This document shows, piece by piece, positions 5,540 through 6,155 of a stretch of DNA of 6,155 nt; position 1 is the first letter of the stretch, and each line of letters begins with the position of its first letter. Origin of the DNA: Eubacteriaceae bacterium (GTDB lineage Bacteria; Bacillota; Clostridia; Eubacteriales; Anaerofustaceae); assembly GCA_017613995.1 (NCBI GenBank), contig JAGACT010000187.1:1-6155 (forward strand). Reading direction: 5' to 3'. The notes beneath the pieces were generated by a model. That model worked only from the letters and a program-made list of their open reading frames with translations. It searched no databases and was not told where the DNA came from. Both the position numbers and the translations under genes were made by a program.

Positions 5540-6155
5540 ATGCAGAACATTACCAGAACCATATACTGCGACGTGGCCGTTATCGGAGGGGGCGTGGGCG
5601 GCTGCGCAGCGGCCATCGAAGCATCCCGCAGGGGAATGAGGACCGTGCTCTTTGAAAAGGGCGTCTCCCTGGGAGGCCTTGCCACCAACGGCTACGTGCC
5701 CAGCGTCGCGGGAAACATCGAGGGCATATGCCTTGAATTCGTCCAGAGACTGGACGCCATGGGGCAGCTTAAAAAACACACCAACGGCACCGAATTCTAT
5801 CACAATCCGGTTTTCGAGCCCGAATACGGAAAGCTCGTGCTGGAGGACCTGATGTTCGAGGCCGGCAGCAGGATAATATACGACAGCACCCTTATAGATA
5901 CCGTGGTGGAGAACGACCGCATCACCGCTGCGATCTTCTATACCAAGGGAGGCTACGTGGAGGTCAAGGCCAAGTTCTATATCGACGCCACCGGTGACGG
6001 CGACGTCTCCGCCCTCTCAGGAGTGCCCTTCGAGGTAGGCGGACAGGAATTCGGCGGACTCAACATCGCATCCACCCTCGGCACCCGCTGGGCGGGAGCA
6101 GACCTCGTAAAGTACAAGCAGGCGGAGGACGCCTGGAACGCGGACAGAAAGGCCA
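5540..6155 (+). CDS. FAD-dependent oxidoreductase, PF12831-like (partial, 3' end outside window)
   Basis: The first 205 residues are visible, and the frame stays open to the window edge. CDVAVIGGGVGGCAAAIEAS (10-29) is a dinucleotide-binding GxGxxG (G16, G18, G21), followed by VLFEKG with E39 at the ribose-binding position. SLGGLATNGYVPSVAG (43-58) and AKFYIDATGDGDVSALSG (144-161) are typical of the FAD_oxidored family, whose members are often annotated only as FAD-dependent oxidoreductases. The start has GGAGGG (5530-5535) 4 bases upstream. No signal peptide is seen. The gene is divergent from the nitrogenase-like operon and shares its 210-base control region, so joint regulation and action on a related substrate are plausible but inferred. 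The substrate cannot be told from this part. A heterodisulfide-reductase-like or geranylgeranyl-reductase-like flavoprotein is a less likely alternative. Confidence 0.92.
   Translation, partial: MQNITRTIYCDVAVIGGGVGGCAAAIEASRRGMRTVLFEKGVSLGGLATNGYVPSVAGNIEGICLEFVQRLDAMGQLKKHTNGTEFYHNPVFEPEYGKLVLEDLMFEAGSRIIYDSTLIDTVVENDRITAAIFYTKGGYVEVKAKFYIDATGDGDVSALSGVPFEVGGQEFGGLNIASTLGTRWAGADLVKYKQAEDAWNADRKA

Noticed and set aside
1..6155. tRNA, rRNA, CRISPR array, insertion sequence or attachment site
   Set aside because: I saw no cloverleaf, spaced direct repeats, transposase motif or terminal inverted repeats. Almost all of the window is coding sequence.

Overview
The window carries the core of a nitrogenase-like ATP-dependent reductase system. 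The organism is most likely a moderately GC-rich anaerobic bacterium. The promoter upstream of the main operon is a near-consensus sigma-70 site (TTGCCA, 17 bases, TATAAT with an extended TG), genes have Shine-Dalgarno sequences, and a rho-independent terminator with T-tracts on both strands lies at the left. The coding DNA is GC-rich but uses many ATA (Ile) and AGG/AGA (Arg) codons, as some anaerobic lineages do. The genus cannot be fixed from this sequence, and an archaeal source is less likely given the promoter.

Layout, left to right. Positions 1-143 hold the C-terminal end of an unrecognised plus-strand gene. A bidirectional hairpin terminator (about 152-188) separates it from a convergent minus-strand operon. 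In transcription order that operon is: (1) a 732-residue fusion of a complete NifH-type Fe protein with a NifD-type component 1 domain (5329 to 3131); (2) a 417-residue NifK-type partner overlapping it by 35 bases (3165 to 1912); and (3) a 552-residue DUF362 protein with a cysteine-rich C-terminal part (1845 to 187, GTG start). A 210-base divergent regulatory region (5330-5539) holds promoters in both directions. To its right starts a plus-strand FAD-dependent oxidoreductase (PF12831-like) that runs off the window.

The genes plausibly form one pathway. The Fe-protein domain would hydrolyse ATP and pass electrons to an iron-sulfur cluster at the NifD-like/NifK-like interface. The DUF362 protein could supply electrons or act on the product, and the flavoprotein could act on the same metabolite. 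The cysteine pattern does not fit a nitrogen-fixing enzyme. The D-type half keeps all three P-cluster-type cysteines, the K-type half keeps only one, and the FeMo-cofactor cysteine position holds alanine. That 3+1 pattern points to a single [4Fe-4S] cluster as in dark-operative protochlorophyllide reductase or chlorophyllide reductase (DPOR/COR). No nifB, nifE or nifN cofactor gene is visible. The substrate is unknown, and this is the most interesting part of the window.
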